DNA from: Siphonodentalium dalli
Lineage: Eukaryota > Mollusca > Scaphopoda > Gadilida > Siphonodentaliidae
Length of the DNA stretch: 64,000 bases
Direction: 5' to 3'
Assembly: GCA_032622095.1 (NCBI GenBank)
Contig: CP136069.1
Coordinates: 164,664,394 to 164,728,393 of the forward strand
Shown here: piece after piece, positions 37,046-48,838 of the stretch
How positions within the stretch are numbered: the first letter of the stretch is position 1
Layout: each line of letters opens with the position of its first letter
Program-made: the position numbers and the translations under genes
Notes under the pieces: generated by a model
Told to the model about the DNA's origin: nothing
Database searches by the model: none
The model's input: only the letters and a program-made list of their open reading frames with translations

Positions 37046-38078
37046 ATGAGTAATTTCTACATTACTAGAATTCGAAGTCTTAACACAACAAACAGGTCCA
37101 AAAACTCTCTTCAAATCCGTGTGGCGCCTTTGCAACTCTCCTATCTGACACTGCATAGACCCCTCTCCAAATATGTCTGCCTTTGACTGAACATTGAAGT
37201 CGATTATCTTCATACAAGCGTGCAAGGTTGGAAAACAGTGGACAGTTTAAGTCTAGTCCATTAATTTAAACGTCACCGACAGCTAGAGACCTGAGTTATG
37301 TAACACTCTATGTTGTCAGTTATAGCGCCAACATGCGTTCAGTTATTAGAAATTTGCCTTTGTACATAAAGAAATACGTGATATAGCCATATATGTAAAC
37401 CTCACTTTTCATCAAGTGATGCATATGATCACTGTTTAATCCATGGGTAGCTACAGTGAGAATTATTTAATTAATGTTAACTGATGTTTGTCCAAAAATA
37501 GACTTCAAATATCTGACAGGAATCAAGCGTGCATTATCTCGTAGCACTACGTTGTTTCTAATAAGCGAGGAAACACATTCGAAAACGTAATAGTCTATGA
37601 AGAAGTTCGTGAAAATTTGGCGGGCATTTTTTCCAGCTGTGTGAACGTACCTTAATGTCTAATTACCATGGCTATGCACATGTACGCAAAAGTAAATTCA
37701 GTGATGTCGGCTGATGGTTACCAAAGACATTATCCTAATACCATGATATAGATTGGAACACCGAGTTAACAAGCACAGAGAAAATCGTTAGATCAGTGAC
37801 CCATTGTAACATACATATACAATGTACGCCACACACGTCAAACAATGTAAGCCAAATAGGCCCGATGATTTCAGATGTTCCACCTCATTCCATCTATGTC
37901 TACATGGAATGTGAATGGTGGGCTAAATATTTCGTTCAAACATGACTGTGTTTGATTAGTAATTTCCAAAAGTTAGTAAGCTTGATCTATAATGCGGACC
38001 CCACAAACGGAGACCCTCTATAGCTACGTCCCTGCCCGGGTCCACGATAGTAACCCGTTATATCTCTCCTGTTCATCT
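37046..38078. other. Intergenic, no gene seen
   Basis: No supported feature. It lies downstream of the minus-strand gene. Confidence 0.4.
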
Positions 38079-38084
38079 TTTATT
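38079..38084 (-). promoter_or_regulatory. Candidate polyadenylation signal (AATAAA, minus)
   Basis: TTTATT on the plus strand, about 95 bp past the second in-frame stop of the IgGFc-like gene and about 260 bp past the first. Confidence 0.4.
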
Positions 38085-38178
38085 TGAAATTCTGAATTAA
38101 TACACACAGGTAATGGTTCAGCCTTTGGTTATGTAATGACCAGTTCACATATGTTATATTGTTAATTGCCAGACCACG

Positions 38179-38343
38179 CTATTGTCCCGTCAAATCCGTT
38201 GCTATTCGTCTTTGCATGATTGTCCGATGTAGTACATCCCAAACCTGAATTCCGACGCACAGTCGGTGCCACATTTTATATGCAGAGTTGTCGTTCTCGA
38301 TCTCAATACAGGCCACATCCAGATTTGTGCCGTTTCGACATGT
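38179..38343 (-). pseudogene. Diverged duplicate of the IgGFc-like C-terminus
   Basis: Directly after the stop of the gene at 38344, the same frame stays open for about 54 codons to TAG at 38179-38181. The peptide (NGTNLDVACIEIENDNSAY, MWH..., ATDLTGQ) mirrors the gene's own end (NGTDLNIACIEIEINNSAF, LWH..., TALTGY). DNA similarity is clear at 38232-38341 against 38402-38514. It is a tandem duplication of the last coding segment, now behind one stop codon. It may be 3' UTR relic, a readthrough extension or a coding end in another allele. Confidence 0.7.
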
Positions 38344-39620
38344 TTAGTAACCCGTTAGTGCCGTTCCCATTCCTCTTCTGCTTGATACGCTGAAGAAATA
38401 CACACCAAACCTGACTTCTGGTCGTGTATGCCACAACATAAATGCCGAATTGTTTATCTCGATCTCAATACAGGCTATATTCAGATCGGTTCCGTTTACG
38501 GCATATTTAAAAGCCCCCGATGCCACAGTTAACGGAACACTATCCAGCAGGACCCCTTCTAGCTCAGTAGATTTTCCGACAATGGAAAGAAACTTTCTGT
38601 AATGTGTGTCGATTTTAGTTGGAGTTGACGATTCCAAAGGAGGGATTCTGTAGGAATTTCTGTAATACTTCCTGTCCATTATGGTAACCATTAGTGCATC
38701 TCCAACGCCATTGTACTGTCCTGGACTATACATTTGAATCGCGATTTTCCCAGTCGCGGATACATTATGGTACTCATCCGGTTCAAACGTGAGTTTGAGA
38801 ATGTCACCGGCACGTGTACTTGTCCATACCTTTTCACCGTCGACGTAAACATCTACGTCAGGGTTGTTAGTGACGACATGGAAATAATCTGCTTTGTTTG
38901 CAAAAGGGAAGTGGATGGTGTAATATTCTAAACCCCAGAATTCCAGAGGCAAGAGCGTGTCTGCGATCGGATCCCAAGCACTGCCGCCTATTGAAGTGCG
39001 TGAATGTCCTTCTACAACCATGATAGTTTTATCCGCGGTGATGTGACTTCCAGCGACATCAGCCCCCATTTCAAAATGAATTACATTTGGTGCGACCAGT
39101 GATAATGACATGCCATCCGAGGCATTGTAAGATACCCCTTGGTACGAAACGCTACCAGCCATGTCCATCGGAAATTGAATTTCAACTGCCGTGGTTTCGC
39201 TCTGATTTGTCGATGTTGGAACGACAAGGATTCTGGAACCCGAGGACCACGTATTTAACCTATAGCTCTTCCCTGTTTCTGACGTGGGAATTATTTTAAA
39301 CATTAAGCCGAGATATGGCCTAGTTTCCTTCTGATATAAAGAAACAGCGCCAAGACATCTGAAGTGGATGGCCTTCTCCCAGAGTGATGGGAAGTCATCA
39401 AACAAGTCTTCAATGGGTATAATGCTGATGATCCTCGACTCCCATGGATAAACTGGCACGATTGCTGTTTCATTGTATCCTGGTATCCACATGGTGACAA
39501 CTGCGCCCATTGGCGATCCCGCCGTCAAAAAAATTTCAGCAGATAATGCGAAACCAACGAAGCGTGACGTCACATATGAATGAGTCCATTCATTTCTGAA
39601 ATCCACGAAGTCATCAAGAT
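38344..39620 (-). CDS. IgGFc-binding-protein-like protein, last exon
   Basis: About 425 residues on the minus strand. The open frame can be extended to a TTG at 39633, but the sequence tttcctttcag directly before 39620 is a good splice acceptor. I therefore take 39620 as the start of a terminal exon (phase 1); the true start and any signal peptide are upstream. The order of motifs fits the IgGFc-binding N-terminal domain family of extracellular proteins. These are FVGFALSAEIFLT, PGYNETAIVPV, then GSHITADKTIMVVEGHS, then LLPLEFWGLEYY, DVDVYVDGE, IQMYSPGQYNGVGDALMV. There are several N-glycosylation sites (NET, NQS, NAS, NVS, NGT, NNS) and few cysteines. In other animals the family occurs in mucus and gut or haemolymph proteins. 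The ligand is unknown here. No transmembrane segment was seen. Confidence 0.8.
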
Positions 39621-40786
39621 CTGAAAGGAACAAAACATAAATATGCGAATTCGATGGGCAATATGTTGTGAATAAAACAATAGGTTTTTATTGAAAAACA
39701 AGACATTAATATCATACGAAAACGTTGGTTTTGAGCCAGCTCTTATTTCAATACTCATGTCAAAAATTTGAAGAACTGTGTATGCGTTGTCCACGTGCAT
39801 ATATCGGTTGACATATAACATGTATGATTGGTCGACATTTATCACCTCGGAGTTCATACTGGTCCAATGTGAAGCTAAGTTCAAATATTGCAACGCGTTC
39901 TTGGCTTGTCTTGGCTAAACATAGCCGTTTGCGAAAAGCCAGTGTTTGTGTGAAACATTAAGAATAAATCACTAAATATTTTAATAATACATGGCTGTTC
40001 TGGTTTTTGCAAAACGACATTAATAGCCGTCTTGATTGTGGTCGGGTTGCAACAACCATTATTAAAACATATTACAACATCCTGTGAATGTTAGTTCCTG
40101 AATGTTCAGTTTCTTGGTTCGTTCGGATTAGCCAAAGACCGATGCAATTACAACTTTAGATGATATAACGATACTTTTTCTTAACAACAACATTTTGCCC
40201 CACCACATCATATACAATAAAAAATAAGCAGAACCATTTTAACTGGCGTGGAAATGGCGGAATAATTCTCTATGGCATGGCACACCAAGATTTATATGTC
40301 GAGTCAGCGGTCTATTCCATAGTGATGGCTATGGCGTGGCTGAAAGCAATATGTTCAACCTATGTTACTGCAAGCGGCCTCGAGATGCAACAAGTAAAAC
40401 CCAGCAAATATTAGACGGATATATATAATATACCTAATCTCGGAGAACACACATGTCTTGTTTGCACGTCCGAAATCAGTAGTTCACCTTCATCACATCT
40501 GTGTTCTTCCACAGTTTTTGTTTCCTACAATATAATAACATTCATAGTCAAGAAAACGTGTTGTTAATTGGATATTCTCCCAAACCCTTGAGTAAAGCCC
40601 GTATAGCCACTTTATTCCAGAAAATATGTTCGTTATATGCCAGATATCACAGTGTGAATAAACAAACATTCATATTTAGTCTATTCTCGTGCTATGGTAA
40701 AACTTAAGATCGTTTGCCGCACCCTTGTGTGAGAACAATAAACAGCTCGACAATAATTATTGATATGACATTGAGTTTTTTTCCAG
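39621..40786. other. Upstream intron of the minus-strand gene
   Basis: The previous exon was not identified. An open minus-strand stretch at 39660-39893 has no clean donor or family similarity. Confidence 0.35.
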
Positions 40787-40903
40787 TATTATGAAACTTT
40801 GTGGAAAGTTATTTCTTGAAGACATCGATCTATCTTATCACTCTTCCAACTTGCGTCGATATGAGGTTCACATGAGCCATAAACCTTTACCGCCATTCCT
40901 AAA
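40787..40903 (+). CDS. Possible isolated exon
   Basis: Bounded by ttttttccag and AAA|gtaagt, with one open frame (MKLCGKLFLEDIDLSYHSS ... SHKPLPPFLK, about 38 residues). The splice-site quality is good, but I recognise no family and no partner exon. It could be chance in an AT-rich region. Confidence 0.2.
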
Positions 40904-42003
40904 AGTAAGTATGTAATTCTTTACTATCAGCCATTATTCATGGGACATGAGAAAACGTATACACACTATATACAAATGAGAACATTCCATTGGTTTGTTC
41001 TGAATTTTGGAAAGTACAGTAATTACATGCACATGAATAAAATACAATGGAATTATCAAAAATAGGTAAAAAAAAGTTTCTGAGCTAATTACATTAGGTA
41101 CACATCATATGTAGACGCTGCAATGTTGTTTACCAGGGTTTTTGAAGACATGATCTTGTAAATAACAATAGACTTTACGTCAATTACGTTCAACTATTAA
41201 TTAATATATTGCGATGTACTAATATTACGTACATGATTATGATTATGCAATGGAAATGTGTTATATCATATGTATACACACATACACTCACATACATACA
41301 TACATATGCATACATGCAAAAACATACAAAAACGCACATATGAATACACAAAGTCCTGCTGAGGATCGAATTTAAACGATAATTTTCGAATGCTCGTTTA
41401 ATATGCCAGAGGTCAAACCTGTCACTGCATGATCTGCGATATATGCATTGACTGAGATATCAGCTTGGCTAGACGAAATATCAAACATAGCACTTAGAGC
41501 TCTAAAGCGAAAAATCAAGTATCCGTGTTATAGGTGCTTTCGATAGCTTCGTTACAAGGACATTCATAGTTCCATTACCGATGTTTTGCACCAGGCTCAA
41601 TTTAAGATGGGAATTCTTAAAATGCTCTTATATGTCGATCAGAAAGTTGTCTATGCCCATAAATGCTTCTGTTTCAGCAATACCATCATTGATGCCGAGT
41701 TCCAGTCTATGACTCTTAACAATGTGCAGGTGTGAACCAGGGATAAAATTGTTTCATCTGAGTCATTAACCCAGAGCGATAATCAAAGTTGACATTATAG
41801 TCCCAGTGATTGGTTTAAAACATACCATGCATTCGTAGGATGTTATCCTTAGCTGGGATATATATGGGATATAGGTGCAAATGGGAGCAGCTGAACCATA
41901 GGCTTTCCGTTGTGGCGTCTAACTTAGAACTTTCCAAGTCAGGAAAATTATGTCTCACTTTGCATACCTTGCGCTGCATAGATGTGTCCAACTACTTATT
42001 ACT

Positions 42004-42195
42004 TCAACATTTCCAACTTGTATAGAAATAACTTACCTGATCGACACCCCAATCGTTAGAAATATTTCGGAAGTTGGGAAATATTCGACTTTAACAAAAA
42101 ATAAAAAATAAAATAATTTCACTCTGAGTAGGGCATTCTGGTTAAAAAATCAAATAGTCAGATCAATATTCTGGTCGAACAGTTCCGACTCGTGT
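42004..42195. repeat. Dispersed repeat shared with the tandem unit
   Basis: catttccaactt, cttacctgatcgac.cccaat, aaatattcgacttta, tctggttaaaa.atcaaa and ctggtcgaaca match 52758-52992 and 60277-60511 in order. A diverged copy of part of the large unit therefore lies outside the array. Confidence 0.7.
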
Positions 42196-42677
42196 CGATT
42201 GAATTTCACCGGTGCAAACATCGGTCAATAATTCAGTCGGTCATCGGCAAAGTCTTTCTAGGACAAGCCTAATAAAAAAGCAATCAAACGAACTTTATGC
42301 TAATTCGATAATCTCAAACAATCGGAGACAAGAATGACCCAGATAATCTGGGAATAGGCCGGGGAAGAATACCCCCGAAGACGCTATGTTTTTCTTATAA
42401 TTGCAGGTGACTTAGTCACGTAGATTTCTCTGTTATAATTTTTCCAGAAACATTAAAATACTGTGTTCCAAGTCAAATTACACCTTGAAGGGATACCGGT
42501 ACACATTTTGTTTATTATTGCTCGTAATTTTCACGTAAGTTTGTATCTCGTAGCGCCCAGTCTTAATTTACTTTCTCTTGAACATCGCTGTCCTCTCACC
42601 TAATTTCATGGCATTTGTTTTGTTATCTGCGTTGCATACATATGTTTCCATTTTCTCTCTTCGGTAGTCATATTAAA

Positions 42678-43110
42678 ATGGCTAATAGCCGAAGTCCCTT
42701 CAATGCGTTAATTTTGGGCGACAGTTTTGTCCGCTTGCTGAACAACAACTTCCTACAAGTTCCCGACAGTTCGGCTGACACAATTTTGTCCATTCTTTTG
42801 GCTTTAAGTCAGCGCCGGGCCAAGAGGAATTTGTCGTTCGTATGTGGGACTTTGTAGGTGCCACCCTAGATTCGCTTCAGTCCCAGTCTATAATTTACAA
42901 CTTCTAAGGAATTATTGTCCAGACATTGTCTGTTTGCAAGCTGGTGAAAATCTCCTTTCCTCTCCTGTCGGTGGTTGCCGGCTTGGCCGCATTTGCGTGT
43001 AAATTTGTCAGGGAATTTGGGGTCAAAATAGTACTTATTGGTGAACTACAGACATCCTGTATAAGCTCGTACCTCCACCTGGTGGTCGAGTGATTATCAC
43101 GCCGTCCGCT
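42678..43110 (+). pseudogene. SGNH-hydrolase-like fragment, decayed
   Basis: Starts MANSRSPFNALILGDSFVR, the block I of SGNH/GDSL esterase-like folds (GDS with the nucleophile Ser). About 240 bp later, after frame changes, it has PDIVCLQAGENLLSSP, like the G-x-N block (here GEN). Stops and shifts break the frame (first stop at 42855-42857). Domains of this kind are carried by some tyrosine-recombinase (DIRS/Ngaro-like) and other retroelements of marine invertebrates, which I think is the likeliest source. No flanking reverse transcriptase was seen. Confidence 0.5.
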
Positions 43111-43201
43111 ATGTATTATACATATAATCAGCAGGCCATTGACATGACAGTGTCGTTATTTGCAAAAGCAATTTGCGTCGTCAAGTTCACATTTAGAGGT
43201 T

Positions 43202-43462
43202 CCAGAACATCAGAACTTGAACCACCAGTCACTTGTTTATATTATATTGAACCACCAGGAAACTAATTTTTTTCCAAGTGGATTGTACATGGGATCAAAC
43301 GTCTGGCACATATGATTGTTTTGGGAACATCAGAACTTGGAGCATCAGTCACTTGCTTATATTACGGACGGGGTCCACTTGGATCCGACACCGGGGAACT
43401 AATTGTTTTGTGGATTCTTCTGGGTGGCAGTATACGTGGAATCGAACGTCTGGCACATATGA
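43202..43462. repeat. Two-copy direct repeat, spacing about 125-150 bp
   Basis: aacatcagaacttg, agtcacttg.ttatatta, ggaactaatt, atcaaacgtctggcacatat occur twice. Confidence 0.75.
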
Positions 43463-44263
43463 ATTTTAGGACACCAAATGACCTCTTTGTGGTATCTATT
43501 CAACTGTTTTTCTATCTGTCATTTACGGGAATTAAATAGTAACTGTAGGGATGTGAAGTTGTTTAATTCGCCGAGTTATCAGCCATTTAACATAGTTATC
43601 TATGGAAGCTATATGTTTTCATCATTTGCCAGAGTTATCTGTTTCCTGGTTAATATTCATTTTTAATAAGGTGATTAATCAATGATGTATACCCCGGTTA
43701 GGCAGAGTTATCTGGAATTCTTTCATAATTGGTCAGCTGCCATTTAGAGTAGAGTTATCGAATGATAATAATATAGTTCGGTGTTAGGCAGCGTTTTCTG
43801 CCTTTTGGTAGAATATTCTACCATTGATGTATTACATAAGTTGGCAGAGTTAACTGCCTTTTAGCAGAGTTATCAACTAATAATATATTTCATTGTTAGG
43901 CCGGTACAATTGCGAAAAGTGTACATTTCAAGTATTTTCCTGTGCAAGATTCAAATTTTTACACTGTACATAAGTCTTATCACTGTGATGTCACTCGCTC
44001 ATAGAGAAATGCCTTTTCCGTGAGACTGCCAGTGAGCAAAGGAAAATATATCTAGAGTATAAGTTATCAAAGGAAATAACATTGAACTAAACTAGAAGAT
44101 TAATACGTCCATCCAAATGTAACCATGCAAACGCTTAAGTTTTCACAGAAACGGGTACCGCACCTGTAATTGAAGTTATGCGACAGAACGTTTGTAGTGT
44201 GTATACTAAACCTATAGAATCGATACGCCAATCCATTTAGAATAGTTCAGTTGATATATTACT

Positions 44264-44482
44264 GTTAGAGCAAAATACAAATATTAGAAGCTATCTGGCT
44301 TGGTCATATTCAGAACAATTCCAGCCAGCACATAACGCTCTTTATTTGCCAACTACTAAGGTAGTTGGCAAATAAATAGCGTTATGCGCGGGCATGCTTC
44401 ACTATCGCGAGGTAGTCCATACAGAACAGTCACGTTCAGCTCACTCATAGCTTCTAATATTTGTATTTTGCTCTAACTCTGT
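44264..44482. mobile_element. MITE with nested hairpin
   Basis: Outer arms gttagagcaaaatacaaata + ttagaagct and the inverse at 44450-44482. Inside, ttatttgccaactac pairs with gtagttggcaaataa. No clear target duplication. Confidence 0.75.
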
Positions 44483-44535
44483 ATTCTTTGTCTATTATAG
44501 TTCTATTATATCTAGTTTCGTTTTCGTTTTGCTTC

Positions 44536-46880
44536 ATGATGGCTACATTCTCCCAAAGCGGTATAGAATGTGTGCTGCGTGTTAGCGGAACTGGTGATTT
44601 TGGGCCAGTGAAACGCTACGACAGTAAGATGTGGGATGCTGTCCAAGTTGCGTGTCAATCGAGATTGTCGAAAGTCGGCTAATCAAAATATTCAGACATC
44701 TGGGCCAAGCTTTCTGGCAAGTTGTTTTACAGCAGTCACAATAGTTGCTGCTAGAGACTTGGTTGGTACCTCTGCTGTTAGGAATGTTGTTCTGCGGACA
44801 GATGTTGATCATCATATGAACACATCATCGGGAGTTCTGGCCCCACTATGTCTCTTTTGTAATAAAAAGCGAAAACATCGAACCAGAAGCTCCAATTTCG
44901 AGCCATTGGGTTCTTGTGAAACTTTGAAAGCAGCAAAAGTTATACAAAATGCCGCAATTGAATACGATGATAGCGAAATGATTGCCAAAATTTGTGGAAT
45001 AGACTTTGTTGCTAAAGAAGTGAAATGTCACCACTCCTGTCGCAGACAGTATCTAAATAAACTGAGAATCAGCGACAAAGACAAAACCCATCCAAACGAC
45101 TCAATAGCCCCGACTAGGCACGTATCGTTGAGGGAAGCACACGTTCGTGCAACTGACGATCTATACAAATACATAGAGTCTGCTATCCTAAATGATAAAC
45201 GTGCCGAGATGCTTACATCCCTGCATGTACGATACATGGCTTATCTGGCCACACATGTGTTCTCAGATAGTTCATATAAAGCAATTACTTTGAGTGATAA
45301 GATTCTCAACGGTACCAATGTTCTGTTCGCATAGGCAAACTCAATAACAAGCAGGGCAATGTCATTTACTCAACTGAAATGGAGAAGCAGGTGACACTTG
45401 AACAAATCTGGGAACTGGCCTGTTCTCTTGATAATAGGGTATTTCAAACAGCCCTTCATCTACTAACATTGATCTTGCAACTTAAAAATACGACGAAAGA
45501 TTTCCCCTTCCCGTTGTATCCAGAAGATCTTGCTAAAGGTACTGCACAACCACCAAATCTCCCGATAGATTTCTTTCGAGTGCTTTACACAGGATATTCG
45601 AGACCATCAAAAAGCCATCGCACAGAGCGGTATGTTGCAGCATCGGCTGACGACTGTGCGTTTTCTTGCACCAAGGCGCATTGAAACCATCTAAGCATGT
45701 GTCTTGGTCTCGGTTTCAAGAGTATGACTGGCAGTAGACGCGTCATCGAAATCCTGAACCGATTTGGTCATTCTTTGAATTACCATTGCATTGATGAGCT
45801 GGAGACTGACATGGCTCTCTCGGTGTCGGAGAAAAAGCAATGTACACCTGATGGTATGACCACTGCGCCTGGTCTCTCCACGGCATTGGCCTGGGATAAC
45901 TTTGACGAAAACACAGAGACTCTATCTGGGAGTGGGACACTGCATGACACTGTCGGAATATATTATCAGAACAAACCAGCCATTGTGCCTACGTCAAACA
46001 AAACCACTTTTGAACCCCAAGTGCACGACCAGCGTAGACGGAAACGTTCCCTGGAATGTACTAATATAACTGACCTAACACCATACAGAAAAAACATAAA
46101 TTGTCAAAATTTGATTACCGAATAAAGACCAAGCCACCTCCCACAAATCTTCAGCAATTGAAGAGACGCGACGAAGCCTGGATGATTTCATGTCACATAT
46201 TTAAATCGACACCGATGTGGGTTGGTTGGAACTCTAGACTTCAGTGTGATCCACTGCCTCAGCAATGTATATCATATATGGAGAACATCAACCTCCCCCA
46301 ACTCGTCTAGATGTAGTTGCGGAAACCATGAGAATATCTCAGAAGGTTGCACAAGAGTGCAGCCAGAAGGCGGTTGTAGTCCATTGTGACTTAGCGATAG
46401 CTAAACCAGCCAAACAAATTGAATCAGTTGGGAGCCCGAAGTTTTATAATATATTTGTATGCTTTGGTGCATTCCATATTCAACAAGAATATTTTGGTTC
46501 ACTTGGATATTTACTTGACGAGTCCGGTGGTCCGCATATCCTTGTCGACACTGGAGTCTTAGCAAGTGGTTCTTTGAAAGGATTTATATCTGGAAAACAT
46601 AATAGGTGCAAACGCCTACATCCATTATTTGCACAGGCATTCAGAATTTTACACTTCCGACAATTCCTAGATTGGTACCAAAAGGGCATGCCTGAAGGTT
46701 TGCTGATATATTTTTAACAGATGAACGAACATCCGTCGCCAGATCTGATGCAAACTGTCGAGAAGTCTGTTGAATATCAGACTCTCATGACATCATATGA
46801 ACAATACTTTGACCAAACAAGAGCGGGCGCCCACGGCGAAACAGCAAAGTATTGGGCAATGTACATTGATCTGGTTGAAT
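44536..46880 (+). pseudogene. Transposon-associated protein, frameshifted relic
   Basis: Successive open pieces (44536-44680, 44636-45334, 45379-45684, 45697-46125, 46101-46310, 46265-46717, 46721-46890) line up as one protein of about 750 residues, broken by at least five stops or shifts. It has a Cys/His-rich N-terminal part (CLFCNKKR, then VKCHHSCRRQYL). The middle has AWDNFDENTETLSG and GTLHDTVGI. The C-terminal part has VFVCFGAFH-like NIFVCFGAFHIQQEYF, then DTGVLASGSLKGFISGKHN and RCKRLHPLF. I recall this motif set from a widespread uncharacterised family that appears in many dispersed copies in cnidarian, mollusc and fish genomes. I cannot name a superfamily. It is not functional here. 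Confidence 0.6.
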
Positions 46881-46962
46881 GGTCCGCATATCCTTGTCGA
46901 CACTGGAGTCTTAGCAAGTGGTTCTTTGAAAGGATTTATATCTGGAAAACATAATAGGTGCA
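46881..46962 (+). repeat. 82-bp exact duplication of 46529-46610
   Basis: ggtccgcatatccttgtcga through cataataggtgca recurs without change. Its left side joins WAMYIDLVE of the relic and its right side joins the first large tandem unit at 46963. Confidence 0.92.
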
Positions 46963-47552
46963 GTCGAGCCTGCCACACAAACGACCTTGAATTGTACGTG
47001 TATTCTTTACATGCAATGTCTGCTATCTTCTTATCAGTTTATGCATGTCTGACCCAACAAAAGCATTTATAATCAAGAAAGCAGTTGCCGGCATAACTCG
47101 TCTCTGCCTATTGGTTGATATTCGTTTCCCCATCACTAAACCAGAGCTGTAACCCCTTACTGGTGCCATTCGTTTTTCTAGCGATGCACCATATACAGTG
47201 TTTTGTTCAGGAGCATCGTCTTACTAGCATATTATCCATTTGGCCGCATTGGAGAATTATGTATCACTACAGCGAATCAATCATCTAAGGTTTACAGCGT
47301 GAATCAGTGCGTTTTAATCATTTAGGTATTATATGACCTTCCGACAATTTAAAGCACAATCCTAGCCAGCTTCCGCATATAATACAAGTAGTTCATCAAT
47401 CTAACACAGCATTGGCCCGTCTCAATAACAGCACAATACTGCAGTAAACTTGGAACCAAATCAAGGCCGTTGTTTATATATCAATCAATATAACCCACCC
47501 CACGGGGCGAGTTACATTTAGTGTTGCGAAGGACTTTAACATTTTGCAACCT

Positions 47553-47920
47553 TGATTCCTCCCTTATCGTCCATAGTAGTTGCATTTGACATATCGTTCA
47601 CGTATAGGAGAAAAATTATGGGCCCGAGTAAGGATCCCCGAGGAACACCACATACAGTTTTAAGGAGATTTTGACTTGCTTCCATTGAATTCTACGTATT
47701 ATCGTCTCATTAAGATAGCTTCGAAACCATTTGTTTGCCATCCCTTTAATTCCATAATGTTCCATTTTTGTAAGTAAGATGTCGTGGTTTATTGTGTCAA
47801 AAGCTTTGGACAGATCAAGAAAAAGGGCTACGGTGGAATCTTTCGTGGGCTTGTCGTTGTTGTTCACAGCATGATCCAGTAGATGAATGATGGGATGAAA
47901 AATTGAATGATTAGGGCCAT
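47553..47920 (-). pseudogene. Non-LTR reverse transcriptase fragment, copy 1
   Basis: Minus-strand relic of a LINE polymerase: [18 protein letters not shown], then [17 protein letters not shown] with the catalytic Asp of motif [13 protein letters not shown], then out of frame [12 protein letters not shown] and LLYVNDM. The catalytic Tyr-x-Asp-Asp block, endonuclease and 3' end are missing. A 2-bp loss near 47699 relative to copies 2 and 3 shifts the frame after SYLNE. The motif wording resembles Jockey/CR1-type elements. It gives no sign of activity. Confidence 0.85.
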
Positions 47921-48604
47921 TATATCACCATGAACAGAGGAGCACCTGGATATTTCATAAAGCATATGTATCTTCATGGATATATGATAGCCAAGTGTCA
48001 TAACAATCTTGGTCTAACCCACAAGATTGACTTATACATTTCTATTCAAAACCCAATAGTCGTCTTTTATTTTTACGAACTAATGTGTTTATGATGTTCA
48101 TGTTTTGCTCCCAATACATGTATTTAAAACAAAACAATTTCGTGCCTATATTTGCGAATGCCATTCTGTCTCTGTCTGTCTGTATTCTTATAACTTCACC
48201 GGGATGCCCTCTAGTTAGCACCAAAGTAGTTTATATAGTATTCTATATTCCCACAAAATGTCCACATCAGAGGGTTTCACAAAACATTAACCTTGCCAAA
48301 GTCGCGCAGTCCATGACAGGTATGAAGACTGGTGGAGAGGACACCAAACTGTATAACAAATGTCACCGATTTAACCAATAGGTTTATAGCCATGACGCGA
48401 CATAGATGTATAATATGGTATACATGTTGATGTATATCAAAAGCAAACGTTAATCGATGTACGTACGATATAACCTCATCTCAATCTCACCATCTTGCAA
48501 CATAACTATCTTCACACACTTGCACTTTCAAGTTTCAGATATATTTTTGTCGTTATGACCTTTCATGTAGTTTCCATGTTTTTATATATCAGACGTTCCA
48601 TAAC

Positions 48605-48838
48605 GTGTTCCCATCATCTCCGAAACACTTCATGTCATACAGGTGTGCAAGGTCTGAGTGCCAGGTTCCGACGTTTAAAATTTCAAACACCATGCATGCA
48701 TATGTCCTCTTCTCCAACCACGAGGACCAATTGCTGCTCAGTACTCATATCGAACAACCGACTAAAATGCCAATGACATGTTCGATAGAGCAGTATAGAG
48801 CAGTAATTGGAACTTTTGACTTGAAGAAGAAGACATAA
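48605..48838 (+). CDS. Unrecognised 77-residue ORF in the unit
   Basis: Open from MFPSSPKHF to FDLKKKT. It is repeated at 55110-55343 and 62629-62862 with almost no change, but the whole unit is equally conserved, so that is no evidence for selection. No domain was seen. A T-rich stretch and AG precede it at 48590, so it might be a terminal exon. Confidence 0.15.
   Translation: MFPSSPKHFMSYRCARSECQVPTFKISNTMHAYVLFSNHEDQLLLSTHIEQPTKMPMTCSIEQYRAVIGTFDLKKKT

Noticed and set aside
39570-39893. Minus-strand ORF as the previous exon of the IgGFc-like gene
   Set aside because: It runs through the acceptor in another frame, has no clean donor in a matching phase, and shows no family motif.
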